Positions 52,429 to 61,745 of a stretch of 64,000 bases of DNA are shown one piece after another. The notes below the pieces were generated by a model. The model saw only the letters and a list, made by a program, of their open reading frames with translations, had not been told where the DNA came from and made no database searches. Source of the DNA: an uncultured Litoreibacter sp. (GTDB taxonomy: Bacteria > Pseudomonadota > Alphaproteobacteria > Rhodobacterales > Rhodobacteraceae); the NCBI GenBank assembly GCA_947492995.1, contig CANLOU010000003.1, positions 372,001-436,000 on the forward strand. The letters run 5' to 3'. The first letter of the stretch is position 1; the number at the start of each line of letters is the position of its first letter. A program made the translations under genes and the position numbers.

Positions 52429-53055
52429 ATGATCCGCTACATCTATGCCAACCAGCTCAGCCAATACCCAACGCTCAAATCAACGATGCTTACCGACCGC
52501 GCAACGCAGTTTCATACGCGGCTGAAATGGGACGTCACGGTGGACGCCGATGGCTTTGAAACCGATCAATATGATGCGTTGAACCCGCTCTATGTGATTT
52601 GGGATCATGGCGGGCGGCATGGCGGGTCCATGCGGTTTTTGCCAACCACGGGCGACACGATGGTCAATGACCATTTTGCCCATTTGGCAGGGGGGGCGCT
52701 GTGCGCCCCGACCCTGTGGGAAACCACCCGCTTTTGCGTGTCTCCCGATGCGTTGGATGGCAACCGCGTTGCCACCTTGCTGATGATGGCCGGCGCGCAG
52801 CTTGGTATGGGCTTTGGGCTGTCCCATTCCATCGGCGTCTTTGACGCCCGCATGGTGCGTATCTACCGCAAGCTGGGCTGGGAGCCCGAAATTTTGGGCA
52901 CTGACGGGCAAGGCCGCGACGCGGTCAGCGCCGGGTTGTGGGCGTTCGACGATGCCGTGTTGGGCAGGATGTGTCTGGCCGCAGGCGTGAGCCGCGAGCT
53001 GTCCCAGTTGTGGTTTGACCGCGCCTTTGGGGGCGCGGTGCCACTCGCTGCCTAA
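52429..53055 (+). CDS. LuxI-family acyl-homoserine-lactone synthase
   Basis: 208 residues. The invariant LuxI residues are in place: Arg24, Phe28, Trp34 (FHTRLKWDV), Asp46 and Asp49 (ETDQYDALNP), Arg69 (GGSMRFLP), Glu98 and Arg101 (WETTRFCV). It joins SAM with an acyl carrier to make an acyl-homoserine lactone; the acyl length cannot be read. It pairs with the upstream luxR. The inverted repeat at 52396-52421 sits across its ribosome binding site. Confidence 0.95.
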   Translation: MIRYIYANQLSQYPTLKSTMLTDRATQFHTRLKWDVTVDADGFETDQYDALNPLYVIWDHGGRHGGSMRFLPTTGDTMVNDHFAHLAGGALCAPTLWETTRFCVSPDALDGNRVATLLMMAGAQLGMGFGLSHSIGVFDARMVRIYRKLGWEPEILGTDGQGRDAVSAGLWAFDDAVLGRMCLAAGVSRELSQLWFDRAFGGAVPLAA

Positions 53056-53104
53056 AGGCCGAAACCGCTGGCGGCCCTGCGGGAGCAGGGGTAGGATCGC
53101 GGCC

Positions 53105-54646
53105 ATGTCCGAGCTGTCCAAAATAACCTATTCCGACGACCAGGCGGAGGCCTATGACGCCGTCGCCGATTTGCTGGGCCGGGCGGGCGTCGACATAACG
53201 TCCGGCGATACGATGCCGTTGATGGAAGACCGCGATCAGGTCATGGCGATTGTGGGCAAGGCTGGGTCCGGCAAGACGTTGCTGTTGTCGGAATTGGTGA
53301 ACGCGGTAACGGCGTCCGGCGTTGATCTGGTGTCGGGCGATTACGAGGGCAAGGCCCGAAAGGACCGCCGAACCCTTGCGGTCTTGGCCCCCACCAACAA
53401 GGCGGCCTCCGTGCTGCGCAATCGCGGTGTGCCCGCGACCACAATCCACCGCATTCTGTATACGCCGCTTTATGATCCGGATTACGAGCTGATCGCCGAC
53501 TGGCTGGCGGGGCAGGGCGACCGGCCTGAGGTTGAGGGGCTTGCGGATGCCGCGCTGGACCGCGCCAAGGCCTTTTACGACGCGCATAAATCAATCCCCG
53601 GTGCCTTGGCGGCGGCGGGCCTGCGCGGGTCGGACTTTATCCAAGGCTGGAAACGGCGGGAGGACCCGCTGGATATCGGCTTTGTCGATGAAAGCTCTAT
53701 GCTCGACGAGAAACAGTTCGAGGACCTGCGCGAAATTTTCCCGACCCTCGTGCTGTTCGGCGACCCCGCGCAGCTGGCCCCTGTGGGCAGCAATGGCGAC
53801 ATGGTGTTCGACACGCTGAAAGACGGGCGGCGGCTGGAGCTGAGCCGGGTGCACCGCCAGGACGCGGATAACCCGATCCTTGATCTGGCCCATGCGCTGT
53901 CGGACCCGTCGGTGGATTTCGGCCAGTTCGAGACCTTGGTGCGGGAGGCCGCCGCCAAAGACGACCGCGTGGTCTATGCCGAACGGGTGGAGGCGGACCT
54001 GATGGCCCGCTCGCCGGTTTTGGTGTGGCGCAACGCCACGCGCATCCGACTGATCCAGGCGTGGCGCGGGGCTTACGGGGCGACGGTCGACACGCTGCTG
54101 CCCGGAGAGCCGCTGATCTGCGACGGGATCGAGCTGCCCGCCAAACACCGCAAGAAGCGCATTGATCTGGAGGCCCGTGGCCTCGTGAAGGGGGCGCAGG
54201 TGGTCTATATGGGCCCGGGCAAAAAGCCGGGATTTTCCCGGCTGCATGTGATTGGGGCCGAAGACCCGCAGGTCTCGGCGGCGTCCATCATCAAGATCGA
54301 AGCGCCTGATGAGGAAGAGCCGTTCATCCCCTTTGCGGCCCGCATGGGGGCGGCGTTTCTGCACGGCGCGGCGGTCACCATCCACAAGGCGCAGGGGTCG
54401 CAATGGGACACGGTGCAGGTCTTTGCGCCGGACTTATACGCGGCGGCCCGGTCGGGCCGGTCCGAGGCCGGTCAACCTGTGTGGAAGAGGCTGGCTTATG
54501 TGGCGATCACGCGGGCGGAGAACCGGCTGTTGTGGATCACCCGAAGCCGGTTGGCACGGCCAACGGCGGCACTTGATACGAGCGATCTCAGCACGGTTGC
54601 GCCCGCGCCACTTACTTTGGAAGCGGAACCGGAGCCTGAGGCGTAA
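53105..54646 (+). CDS. RecD/Dda-like ATP-dependent DNA helicase
   Basis: 513 residues from the ATG at 53105. Superfamily 1 motifs are in order: Walker A VGKAGSGKTLLL (about residue 50), AVLAPTNKAASVLR (Ia), GFVDESSMLDEKQF (II), LFGDPAQLAPVGSNGDMVFD (III), RVHRQDADNPIL, and the UvrD-C-like end AAVTIHKAQGSQWDTVQVFA with YVAITRAENRLLWITRSR. It likely unwinds DNA 5' to 3' in repair or recombination. It begins about 50 bases after luxI; co-transcription is possible but no functional link is evident. Confidence 0.85.
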   Translation: MSELSKITYSDDQAEAYDAVADLLGRAGVDITSGDTMPLMEDRDQVMAIVGKAGSGKTLLLSELVNAVTASGVDLVSGDYEGKARKDRRTLAVLAPTNKAASVLRNRGVPATTIHRILYTPLYDPDYELIADWLAGQGDRPEVEGLADAALDRAKAFYDAHKSIPGALAAAGLRGSDFIQGWKRREDPLDIGFVDESSMLDEKQFEDLREIFPTLVLFGDPAQLAPVGSNGDMVFDTLKDGRRLELSRVHRQDADNPILDLAHALSDPSVDFGQFETLVREAAAKDDRVVYAERVEADLMARSPVLVWRNATRIRLIQAWRGAYGATVDTLLPGEPLICDGIELPAKHRKKRIDLEARGLVKGAQVVYMGPGKKPGFSRLHVIGAEDPQVSAASIIKIEAPDEEEPFIPFAARMGAAFLHGAAVTIHKAQGSQWDTVQVFAPDLYAAARSGRSEAGQPVWKRLAYVAITRAENRLLWITRSRLARPTAALDTSDLSTVAPAPLTLEAEPEPEA

Positions 54647-54668
54647 AAATTTTCGATCGAAAATTTTT
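54645..54668. terminator. Bidirectional terminator, 24-bp palindrome
   Basis: A perfect palindrome with core TTTTCGATCGAAAA flanked by A- and T-runs, between the convergent helicase and TIGR02186 genes. It overlaps the helicase TAA by two bases. Confidence 0.8.
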
Positions 54669-54673
54669 GCCGC

Positions 54674-55435
54674 TCAGAACCGGAGGTAGCGAAAGAAGGC
54701 AGAGGCCAGCCAGCCCGCGGTGATCGCGATAACCAGCGACAGGATGCCGTAAATCAGCGGCTGGTTATGCGCCAGATCGTAGATCCAGCGCTCCAATCCC
54801 ACTTTGCGCACGTCGATAAAGGTGGCCAATTTGGCCACCACCTCGCCCTCGCGGGTCAGGAAGATGCGGGTGGGGTAGGAGCCCTCGACCAGATTGGCGG
54901 GCATGTCGATGGTGGTCGAAAACAAGGTCTGGTCAAACAGCTCGACCGTGTTGTCGAGCTGCTGATACAGGTTGTTATCCTTGCGGATGCGGATCAGCGC
55001 ATCGGTGAAGGTCTGCGGGTCTTCGATGTCCTTCGGGGCCCCGACCGAATAGATGGCGCGCGGGATAGACACCTGAAACCGCACGTCATCATTGCGCGAC
55101 AGCGTGTCCGCCAGCGCCCCGGTGGAGGCCACGGCGTAAAAGCTGGGCGCCCGGTCCACTTCAACGGATTGCGTGTTGACCCAAATGCCGAAGCGGCGGT
55201 CCTTCTTGCGCACGGTGACCGGCCCCGCGGGCCCGGAAATCGCAATGATGACATCCAAAGGCGCAACGTCCGCGCCTTCCTTGGCACCTTTGATGGCCCC
55301 GTAGATCAAAATGTCGGAGCCGTCGAAATTGGCGTTGATCTCTACGTCGCGTAGGGACAAGTCGGCCACGACTTTTTCGGCCTGCGCCGCTGCGGCTGTC
55401 ACCAGCATCAGCAAGGAGGCGAGCAAGACACGCAT
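54674..55435 (-). CDS. TIGR02186-family membrane-anchored protein
   Basis: 253 residues from the ATG at 55435, which overlaps the TauE stop as TGATG. A signal peptide (MRVLLASLLMLVTAAAAQA) is followed by an extracytoplasmic beta-rich domain with the family segment GSDILIYGAIKGAKEGADVA and RFGIWVNTQSVEVDRAPSFY, and a C-terminal helix (PLIYGILSLVIAITAGWLAS) ending in FRYLRF. The family is found next to TauE-type exporters, as here, so it is probably a partner of that transporter. Confidence 0.88.
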   Translation of the reverse strand: MRVLLASLLMLVTAAAAQAEKVVADLSLRDVEINANFDGSDILIYGAIKGAKEGADVAPLDVIIAISGPAGPVTVRKKDRRFGIWVNTQSVEVDRAPSFYAVASTGALADTLSRNDDVRFQVSIPRAIYSVGAPKDIEDPQTFTDALIRIRKDNNLYQQLDNTVELFDQTLFSTTIDMPANLVEGSYPTRIFLTREGEVVAKLATFIDVRKVGLERWIYDLAHNQPLIYGILSLVIAITAGWLASAFFRYLRF

Positions 55436-56352
55436 CAATGCGACCCCGCCGCGCCAATGGAATACAGCTCAACCGGCATTATCAGCAGGTCAAGCGCCAG
55501 CTTGAAGCAGACGGCCAGCACCATGATCGACAACAAAATGCGCAGCTGCTCGGCCTTCAGCCGCGCGCCGATGCGCGTGCCAATCTGCGCCCCGATCACG
55601 CCGCCAACCAGCAGCAACACGGCCAAGGCCATGTCCACGGTGTAGTTCGTCGTGGCGTGCATCAACGTGGTGAAGCCGGTCACAAAGATGATCTGGAACA
55701 GCGACGTGCCAACCACCACTTTGGTGGGCATGCCCAGCAGGTAGATCATCGCAGGCACCATGATGAAGCCGCCGCCGACGCCCATGATCGCGGCCAGGAT
55801 GCCGACGAAGACCCCAACCACCAGCGGCGGGATAACCGAGATATACAGCCCCGAGGTCCGGAACTTCATCTTGAAAGGCAGCGCGTGAACAAGTCCGTGC
55901 TTCTTGCGCGCGGGCACCGAATGGGCCCCTTTTGCGCGGCGGATCGCTTTGAGACTTTCAAAGAACATCAGCCCGCCGATGATGCCCAGAAACACCACGT
56001 AGCAAAGTTTCACAAGCAGATCGACCTGACCCATTTCGCGCAAAGCCGCGAACAGTTGGACCCCAAGGGCCGCGCCTGCCAGCCCTCCGACCAGCAGGAC
56101 CGTGCCCATTCGCAGATCCACCGACTTGCGCCTGAGATGCGCCAACACGCCCGAGAAAGAGGAGGCGACGATTTGGTTCGCCTCGGTCGCAACCGCCACG
56201 GCCGGCGGGATGCCAATGAAAAACAGCAGCGGCGTCATCAGAAAGCCGCCGCCGACCCCGAACATGCCCGACAAGATGCCGACAAGCCCGCCCAATCCCA
56301 AAAGGAGAAACGCGTTGACCGAGACCTCGGCTATGGGCAGGTAAATTTGCAT
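55435..56352 (-). CDS. TauE/SafE-family exporter, TIGR02186-linked
   Basis: 305 residues, seven to eight membrane segments. Both family half-repeats are clear: GILSGMFGVGGGFLMTPLLF near residue 24 and GILAAIMGVGGGFIMVPAMI near 184, with charged loops between (RRAKGAHSVPARKKHG). The pairing with TIGR02186 distinguishes this exporter from the single TauE gene at 29079, which has shorter loops. The transported anion is probably sulfite or a similar small anion; unproven. Confidence 0.88.
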   Translation of the reverse strand: MQIYLPIAEVSVNAFLLLGLGGLVGILSGMFGVGGGFLMTPLLFFIGIPPAVAVATEANQIVASSFSGVLAHLRRKSVDLRMGTVLLVGGLAGAALGVQLFAALREMGQVDLLVKLCYVVFLGIIGGLMFFESLKAIRRAKGAHSVPARKKHGLVHALPFKMKFRTSGLYISVIPPLVVGVFVGILAAIMGVGGGFIMVPAMIYLLGMPTKVVVGTSLFQIIFVTGFTTLMHATTNYTVDMALAVLLLVGGVIGAQIGTRIGARLKAEQLRILLSIMVLAVCFKLALDLLIMPVELYSIGAAGSH

Positions 56353-56399
56353 ATGCCCCCCATAGACCCGTCCAGATAGTCAGAGCAATGCCATTTCAT

Positions 56400-56455
56400 A
56401 GGTCCAGTTGCCAATTCTTGCTGCGCTGCGGCAGCGCGCAAAAACTGGGACCTGC
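56400..56455 (-). terminator. Large stem-loop at the end of the ABC transporter operon
   Basis: Outer arms GGTCCAGTT and AACTGGGACC enclose an inner stem of TTGCTGCGCTGC with GGCAGCGCGCAA. It directly follows the last permease stop. No T-run is present in the minus direction, so it may be a 3' stabiliser or a factor-assisted terminator. Confidence 0.45.
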
Positions 56456-56456
56456 G

Positions 56457-57425
56457 TTAACGCTCTTTTACATAGGGCTCGCCGCCCGCACGCGGCGGGA
56501 TGGCTTTGCCGACAAAGCCCGCGAGGATGACCACAGTCAGGATGTAGGGCAGGGCGTCGAGCAGCTGCACCTGAATTTTGAACTGCAACATTGATTCCAG
56601 CACGTCCGGCCGCAGCGCGATGGCTTGCAGGAACCCAAATAGCAGCGTGGCGTAGAGCGCGTACCATGGCCGCCATTTGGCAAAGATCAGGGCGGCCAGC
56701 GCGATAAAGCCACGGCCCGCGCTCATCTCTTTGACGAAGCCTGCGCCCAGACCGGTGGACAGATACGCCCCCGCGATCCCGCAAAGCAGCCCGCAGATGC
56801 CCACGGCAGCAAAGCGCAGCCCGATCACCGACACACCTGCCGTGTCGACGGCGGCCGGGTTTTCGCCAACCGCGCGCAGGCGCAGGCCGAAGCGGGTGCG
56901 AAACAGAATGTACCAACTCAGCGGGACGCAAAGCAGGGCGACATAGACAAGGATGGTGTGGCCCGAGATGACCTCGGCATAGAACGGGCCAAAGACCGGC
57001 ACGTCGCGCAAGGCGTCCGCAAAGGGCAGGGTGACTTCTTCAAATCTGCCGCCACCGATCAGCGACGGGGTGCGCCCGCCCTGTTGGAACCAGCTTTGCG
57101 CGATCAACACCGTCAGGCCGGAGGCAAGGAAATTGATGGCGACCCCCGAAATCAGCTGGTTGCCACGGAAGGTGATCGACGCCAGCCCATGCAGCCCGGA
57201 CAGCGCCATGGACGACGCGATGCCCGCCAGCAGGCCCAGCCAGACCGAACCCGTCATCGCCGCTGTTGCAGCTGAAAAGAAGGCGGCGGCCAGCATCTTG
57301 CCCTCAAGCCCGATGTCAAAAATGCCGCCCCGTTCCGAGAACAGCCCGGCAAGGCAGGCCAGCAGCAGCGGCGTCGCAAGCCGCAGGGTCGAGTCCAGAA
57401 TTTGCAGGAGGGTGAGATAGTCCAT
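56457..57425 (-). CDS. ABC transporter permease (nucleoside/BMP type, second permease)
   Basis: 322 residues, about eight to nine membrane helices. FSERGGIFDIGLEGKMLAAA and VAINFLASGLTVLIAQSWF, and later RAVGENPAAVDTAGVSV, are typical of the BPD_transp_2 permeases that pair in guanosine/nucleoside (NupPQ-type) transporters. It starts two bases after the stop of the partner permease gene. It is the last gene of the operon. Confidence 0.88.
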   Translation of the reverse strand: MDYLTLLQILDSTLRLATPLLLACLAGLFSERGGIFDIGLEGKMLAAAFFSAATAAMTGSVWLGLLAGIASSMALSGLHGLASITFRGNQLISGVAINFLASGLTVLIAQSWFQQGGRTPSLIGGGRFEEVTLPFADALRDVPVFGPFYAEVISGHTILVYVALLCVPLSWYILFRTRFGLRLRAVGENPAAVDTAGVSVIGLRFAAVGICGLLCGIAGAYLSTGLGAGFVKEMSAGRGFIALAALIFAKWRPWYALYATLLFGFLQAIALRPDVLESMLQFKIQVQLLDALPYILTVVILAGFVGKAIPPRAGGEPYVKER

Positions 57426-57427
57426 CT

Positions 57428-58522
57428 TTACGCCTCCTTCTTGCGCATCATCAGGAACACACGCTCCACGGGCGCGCGCACCATGCCGTCCAGCGCCCCG
57501 GTGAACAAGATCACCAAGGCCTGGATGACCACCACCAGATCACGCGGGATCGTGGTCCACAGCGCCAGCTCCGCGCCGCCTTGATACAAGAAGCCGAACA
57601 GGATCGAGGCCAGCAGCACGCCAAACGGGTGCGACCGCCCCATCAGCGCCACAGCGATGCCGATGAAGCCCGCCCCCTCGACCGAGTTCAGGACCAGCCG
57701 TTCGGCCTCCCCCATGACGTTGTTGATGGCCATAAGCCCCGCCAGCCCGCCGGAAATGGCCATGGTTACCATGATGATTTTGACAGAGCTGATGCCCGCA
57801 TATTTCGCCGCCGCCTGCGACTTGCCGAAGGCGCGGATTTGGTAGCCGAGCTTGGTGCGCCAGATCAGGTAGTAGACCGCGACGCAGGCCAAAAGCGCAA
57901 TAATCAGGGTGATGTTGGCGGGTGTTCTGGCGGCAAACGGGATGCCCACGGCGTTCAGCATGTCGCTGATCGTGGGCAAATGCGTGGCCTCTGCAAATTT
58001 GGCCGACGCGGGGTCCATGGTGCCTTTGGGGCGCAGGATGTTGACCAGCACGTAGTTCAGCAATGCGGCGGCGATGAAGTTGAACATGATGGTGGTGATG
58101 ACGACGTGGCTGCCGCGCTTGGCCTGCAGGTAGGCGGGGATAATTGCCCACAACGCGCCAAACAACGTGGCCCCGACGGATGCGGCCACAAGGGCCACGG
58201 TCCAGTGCGGCCACGGGATCATCAGGCAGACCAGCGCGACGCCAAGCCCGCCCAGCGCGGCCTGGCCCTCGCCGCCAATGTTGAACAGCGCGGCGTGGAA
58301 GGCCACGGCGACCGCAAGCCCGGTGAAGATGAAGTTGGTCGCGTAATACAGCGTGAAGCCCCAGCCATAGCTGGACCCCAGCGCGCCCTCGACCATCAGG
58401 CCGACGGCGGCAATCGGGTCTTCCCCGATGGCCAGAATGACGAAGCCGGAAATGATGAAGGCCAGCAGCAGGTTAATCACGGGGATCAGGACAATGTCCG
58501 CCCATTTTGGCATGGTCTGCAT
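57428..58522 (-). CDS. ABC transporter permease (nucleoside/BMP type, first permease)
   Basis: 364 residues, about nine to ten helices. Family landmarks are HAALFNIGGEGQAALGGLGV, HVVITTIMFNFIAAALLNYV and YQIRAFGKSQAAAKYAGIS. It forms the membrane channel with the second permease. Its ATG overlaps the ATPase stop by one base and its own stop is two bases before the next start. Confidence 0.88.
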   Translation of the reverse strand: MQTMPKWADIVLIPVINLLLAFIISGFVILAIGEDPIAAVGLMVEGALGSSYGWGFTLYYATNFIFTGLAVAVAFHAALFNIGGEGQAALGGLGVALVCLMIPWPHWTVALVAASVGATLFGALWAIIPAYLQAKRGSHVVITTIMFNFIAAALLNYVLVNILRPKGTMDPASAKFAEATHLPTISDMLNAVGIPFAARTPANITLIIALLACVAVYYLIWRTKLGYQIRAFGKSQAAAKYAGISSVKIIMVTMAISGGLAGLMAINNVMGEAERLVLNSVEGAGFIGIAVALMGRSHPFGVLLASILFGFLYQGGAELALWTTIPRDLVVVIQALVILFTGALDGMVRAPVERVFLMMRKKEA

Positions 58523-60114
58523 TATTTGGCCTCCCCATCGACATGGGCCAGTTGGGCCTCGACGGCCTCATGAACGGGGCCGTCCGGCTCCTTGGTCATG
58601 CCGGCCATCATCAGCCCCAGCTCTTTTTCGTCGGTGTCGTTTGGCAATTTCTCACCCATCATCTGGCCGTCGAAAATGACGGCAATGCGGTCCGACAGGG
58701 ACAAGATTTCTTCCAATTCGACCGAAACCAGCAGGATCGCCTTGCCTGCATCCCGCAACTCGACAATGCGTTGGTGAATGAATTCAATCGCGCCAATGTC
58801 GACGCCGCGGGTGGGCTGGCCAACCAGCAGCAGGTCGGGGTTGCGCTCAATCTCGCGCGCCAGCACGATCTTTTGCTGGTTGCCGCCGGAAAAGTTTTTG
58901 GCTTCCAGCATCGGGTTGTCCGGCCGCACGTCAAAGCGGGTGAACTTGCCCGCCGCGTCATCCTTGATCGCGGCCTGATCCATCAGAAGCCCGGCGTTGT
59001 ATTCCTCTTCGTGGTGGTAGCCGAAGGCCACGTTCTCCCACGCTTTGAAGTCCATAATCAGGCCTTCGCGCTGGCGGTCCTCTGGCACATGGGCGATGCC
59101 CCGTTTGCGCCGCGACCTGCCATCTGAGTGTTTGCCTGTTAAATCAATGTCTTGGCCGTTCAACTTCACGCGGCCTGTCGCGCTTTGGATGCCGCCCAGA
59201 ACCTCAAGCAGCTCGGACTGGCCGTTGCCTGATACGCCCGCGATGCCCAAAATTTCACCGGCCCGCACGTTCAGAGAGATGCCCTTCAGCCGCTTCACGC
59301 CCTTGTCGTCGATGACCTCAAGGTTGTCGACCTCAAGTACCATATCTTTTGGCTGCGCTGGCACTTTATCTACGCGCAACAACACCTTACGGCCCACCAT
59401 TAATTCTGCCAATTCGGCGGGCGAGGTCTCGGACGTTTTGACTGTCGCCGTCATCTCGCCACGCCGCATCACGGACACGGTGTCGGTGACCTCCATGATC
59501 TCGCGCAGTTTGTGGGTGATGAGAATAATCGTTTTGCCCTGCGCCTTCAGCCCCTCAAGGATGCGGAACAGATGGTCGGCCTCGGCGGGGGTCAGCACGC
59601 CCGTCGGCTCGTCTAAAATCAGTATGTCGGCTTGGCGGTAAAGCGCCTTCAGGATTTCGACCCGCTGCTGCATGCCCACGCCAATGTTTTCAATCAACGC
59701 GTCGGGGTCCACGTTCAATTCGTAGTCGGCAGCCAGCTGCGTCAGTTCCTTGCGCGCCTTGGCCAGCGACGGGCCAAGCCGTGCGCCGCTTTCCGCGCCC
59801 AGAACCACGTTCTCCAGCACGGTAAAATTCTCGACCAGCTTGAAATGCTGGAACACCATCCCGATGCCCGCGGCAATCGCCGCTTGGCTGTCGGGGATCG
59901 CGGTTTTCTGGCCGGAGATGAACACCGCTCCCGCATCGGCTTTGTAGAACCCGTAAAGGATCGACATCAGCGTCGATTTGCCCGCGCCGTTCTCCCCGAT
60001 GATGCCGTGGATGGTGCCGGGCATAACGCGGATCGAGATGTCTTTGTTGGCCTGCACAGGCCCAAAGGCTTTCGAGATGCCTTTCAGCTCGATGGCAGGG
60101 GCTTGCTCGTTCAT
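58522..60114 (-). CDS. ABC transporter ATP-binding protein (two domains, nucleoside/sugar type)
   Basis: 530 residues with two ATPase domains. Domain 1: Walker A GENGAGKSTLMSILYGF, signature-like GVGMQQRVEILKAL and Walker B ILILDEPTGVLTP. Domain 2 has the altered Walker A GVSGNGQSELLEVLGG, signature FSGGNQQKIVLARE and LLLVGQPTRGVDIGAIE, as in RbsA/NupO-type proteins. It drives the two permeases. It begins four bases within the end of the NTF2-like gene. Confidence 0.92.
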   Translation of the reverse strand: MNEQAPAIELKGISKAFGPVQANKDISIRVMPGTIHGIIGENGAGKSTLMSILYGFYKADAGAVFISGQKTAIPDSQAAIAAGIGMVFQHFKLVENFTVLENVVLGAESGARLGPSLAKARKELTQLAADYELNVDPDALIENIGVGMQQRVEILKALYRQADILILDEPTGVLTPAEADHLFRILEGLKAQGKTIILITHKLREIMEVTDTVSVMRRGEMTATVKTSETSPAELAELMVGRKVLLRVDKVPAQPKDMVLEVDNLEVIDDKGVKRLKGISLNVRAGEILGIAGVSGNGQSELLEVLGGIQSATGRVKLNGQDIDLTGKHSDGRSRRKRGIAHVPEDRQREGLIMDFKAWENVAFGYHHEEEYNAGLLMDQAAIKDDAAGKFTRFDVRPDNPMLEAKNFSGGNQQKIVLAREIERNPDLLLVGQPTRGVDIGAIEFIHQRIVELRDAGKAILLVSVELEEILSLSDRIAVIFDGQMMGEKLPNDTDEKELGLMMAGMTKEPDGPVHEAVEAQLAHVDGEAK

Positions 60115-60476
60115 TCAGGGGCTCCGGTGCCGACAAATCCGACCATGCGGGTGATTTTGTTGTCGGCAAGTTCGGTGACATATTGGCCATGTTGGACCAT
60201 CTCGCTGCCATCGGGGCCCATGCCGCCAAAGGCCACGGTCGCGCGGGTCATGCCGCCGCTTTCGTCTGATTTGACCACTTTGGCGGTCCAGCCGGGGGCG
60301 TTGGCGCTGAACATATTCACGTAGCCTGCAATCGCTTCCGCTCCCGTCAAAACGCCGTCGCTGCGCGGGTCGGCATAGGTGCCTGCATCCGCAAAGGCGC
60401 CCGCAATGGCCTCGGCGCGTGCGGCGTCATCCGCCATGCCCCAAGCGTCAAAGAAGGTCTCAATTGGATTGCTCAT
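60111..60476 (-). CDS. NTF2/SnoaL-like small protein in the ABC transporter operon
   Basis: 121 residues from the ATG at 60476 (MSNPIETFFDAWGMADDAAR); a longer frame has no support. The layout, helix then DPRSDGVLTGAEAIAGYVNMF and a run of beta-strands ending VTELADNKITRMVGFV, is that of the NTF2-like fold (SnoaL/DUF4440). It might bind or modify the transported compound. It sits between the binding-protein gene and the ATPase gene, overlapping the latter by four bases. Confidence 0.75.
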   Translation of the reverse strand: MSNPIETFFDAWGMADDAARAEAIAGAFADAGTYADPRSDGVLTGAEAIAGYVNMFSANAPGWTAKVVKSDESGGMTRATVAFGGMGPDGSEMVQHGQYVTELADNKITRMVGFVGTGAPE

Positions 60477-60494
60477 TTGCGCCCCCCGCAAAGC

Positions 60495-60529
60495 GAAAAG
60501 GGGCCACGCCTATCAACAGGCATGGCCCC
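60495..60529 (-). terminator. Hairpin after the ABC binding-protein gene
   Basis: Read on the minus strand: GGGGCCATGCCT, six-base loop, AGGCGTGGCCCC then TTTTCGC. It would reduce transcription from the binding-protein gene into the NTF2-like/ATPase/permease genes. Confidence 0.7.
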
Positions 60530-60546
60530 GTATTTAGCTCAGCAGC

Positions 60547-61542
60547 TTAGAAGGACAGCGCTGGGCAGCTTTCGTCGGACATGTAGTCATGCACGGTGAT
60601 CTCGCCGCCGATGATCTTGTCCGCAACCGCGTCAACGGTCGCCTGCAGCTCGGCAGAGACGAGGTCCGCGTTGTTTTCGTCCATGGCGTAGCCCACGCCG
60701 TTCGACGCGAGGTTCAGCACAGAGAAGCCGCCGGGCTGCTCGGTGCCGCGCGAGAACGCGTCATAGACGGCAACGTCAACGCGCTTGAGCATGGATGTCA
60801 GGACCTTGCCCGGGTGCATGCCGTTCTGGTTGCTGTCCACGCCGATGGACAATGCGCCCGCGTCGGCTGCCGCTTGCAAAACGCCGACCCCAGTGCCGCC
60901 AGCCGCCGCATAAACAACGTCAGCGCCTTGGCTGATCTGCGCTTTGGTCAACTCGCCGCCCTTGACCGGGTCGTTCCAGGCCGCAGGCGTGGTGCCTGTC
61001 ATGTTGGCGATGATGGTGGTGTCGGGGTTGGCCGCCTTCGCGCCTTGGGCGTAGCCGCAGGCAAAGCGGCGGATCAGCGGGATGTCCATGCCGCCGATGA
61101 AGCCGACAGTGTTGGTCTTCGACGTTTGCGCGGCCATGTAGCCCACAAGGTAGGAACCCTCATGCTCGGTGAACACGACGGATGTGACGTTTGGCGCGTC
61201 AACGACCATGTCGATAATGACAAAGTCGGTGTCAGGGTAGTCGGCGGCAACTTCGCCCAGCACGTTGCCGAAGGCAAAGCCGGTCATGACAACGGGGTTC
61301 GATCCGGCTTCGGCCAGGCGGCGCAGGGCCTGCTCGCGCTGAGCTTCGGACTGCATCTCGATTTCTTTGTAGGTGCCGCCGGTTTCGTCTGCCCATTTCT
61401 TGGCGCCGTTATAGGCCGCTTCGTTGAAGGATTTGTCGAACTTGCCGCCCAGATCATAGATGATCGCCGGGTCGGCAAGGGCCATGCCAGCGGTCAATGC
61501 GATGGTGGCGGCTGCGCCCATAAAGGATTTCATGAGGGTCAT
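60547..61542 (-). CDS. BMP-family ABC transporter substrate-binding protein
   Basis: 331 residues from the ATG at 61542, preceded by GGGAGA; a much longer open frame runs upstream without any protein-like character. A signal peptide (MTLMKSFMGAAATIALTAGM, cut near ALA) is followed by the BMP/PnrA pattern DLGGKFDKSFNEAAYNGAKK, then FGNVLGEVAADYPDTDFVII and VGFIGGMDIPLIRRFACGY. Family members bind nucleosides (PnrA-type). With deoD at 40618 this suggests purine nucleoside uptake, but the ligand is unproven. Confidence 0.9.
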   Translation of the reverse strand: MTLMKSFMGAAATIALTAGMALADPAIIYDLGGKFDKSFNEAAYNGAKKWADETGGTYKEIEMQSEAQREQALRRLAEAGSNPVVMTGFAFGNVLGEVAADYPDTDFVIIDMVVDAPNVTSVVFTEHEGSYLVGYMAAQTSKTNTVGFIGGMDIPLIRRFACGYAQGAKAANPDTTIIANMTGTTPAAWNDPVKGGELTKAQISQGADVVYAAAGGTGVGVLQAAADAGALSIGVDSNQNGMHPGKVLTSMLKRVDVAVYDAFSRGTEQPGGFSVLNLASNGVGYAMDENNADLVSAELQATVDAVADKIIGGEITVHDYMSDESCPALSF

Positions 61543-61745
61543 TATTGGTCTCCCAGATGTTTTGTTTCCCTGCGGGGGCAAAGCCCCAGGCAGGTCCGGG
61601 GACCGTCCCCCCGGTTTTACGGTTGAGCAGAGATATGTCTCCGGATCATGCGGTATTAAGGGACAGGTTTGGGGAGAGGGCAACCGATTCTTGCCCAACT
61701 CCGGCGGGGCAACCCGTGTTTTCAGAAGGTTACCCAAGGGCAGGC
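61543..61745. other. Intergenic leader between rimI and the BMP gene
   Basis: About 200 bases with two G/C-rich hairpins just upstream of the BMP gene: GGGGCAAAGCCCC (61575-61587) and a GGTCCGGGGACC / GTCCCCCCGG cluster (61594-61615). I could not match a known riboswitch. They may terminate rimI or lie in the leader of the transporter mRNA. Confidence 0.4.

Noticed and set aside
53591-54403. Minus-strand frame opposite the helicase
   Set aside because: The plus-strand frame carries all helicase motifs in order; the minus frame shows none.
61543-61745. Possible purine riboswitch before the nucleoside-type transporter
   Set aside because: Hairpins are present but no conserved riboswitch core could be matched by eye.
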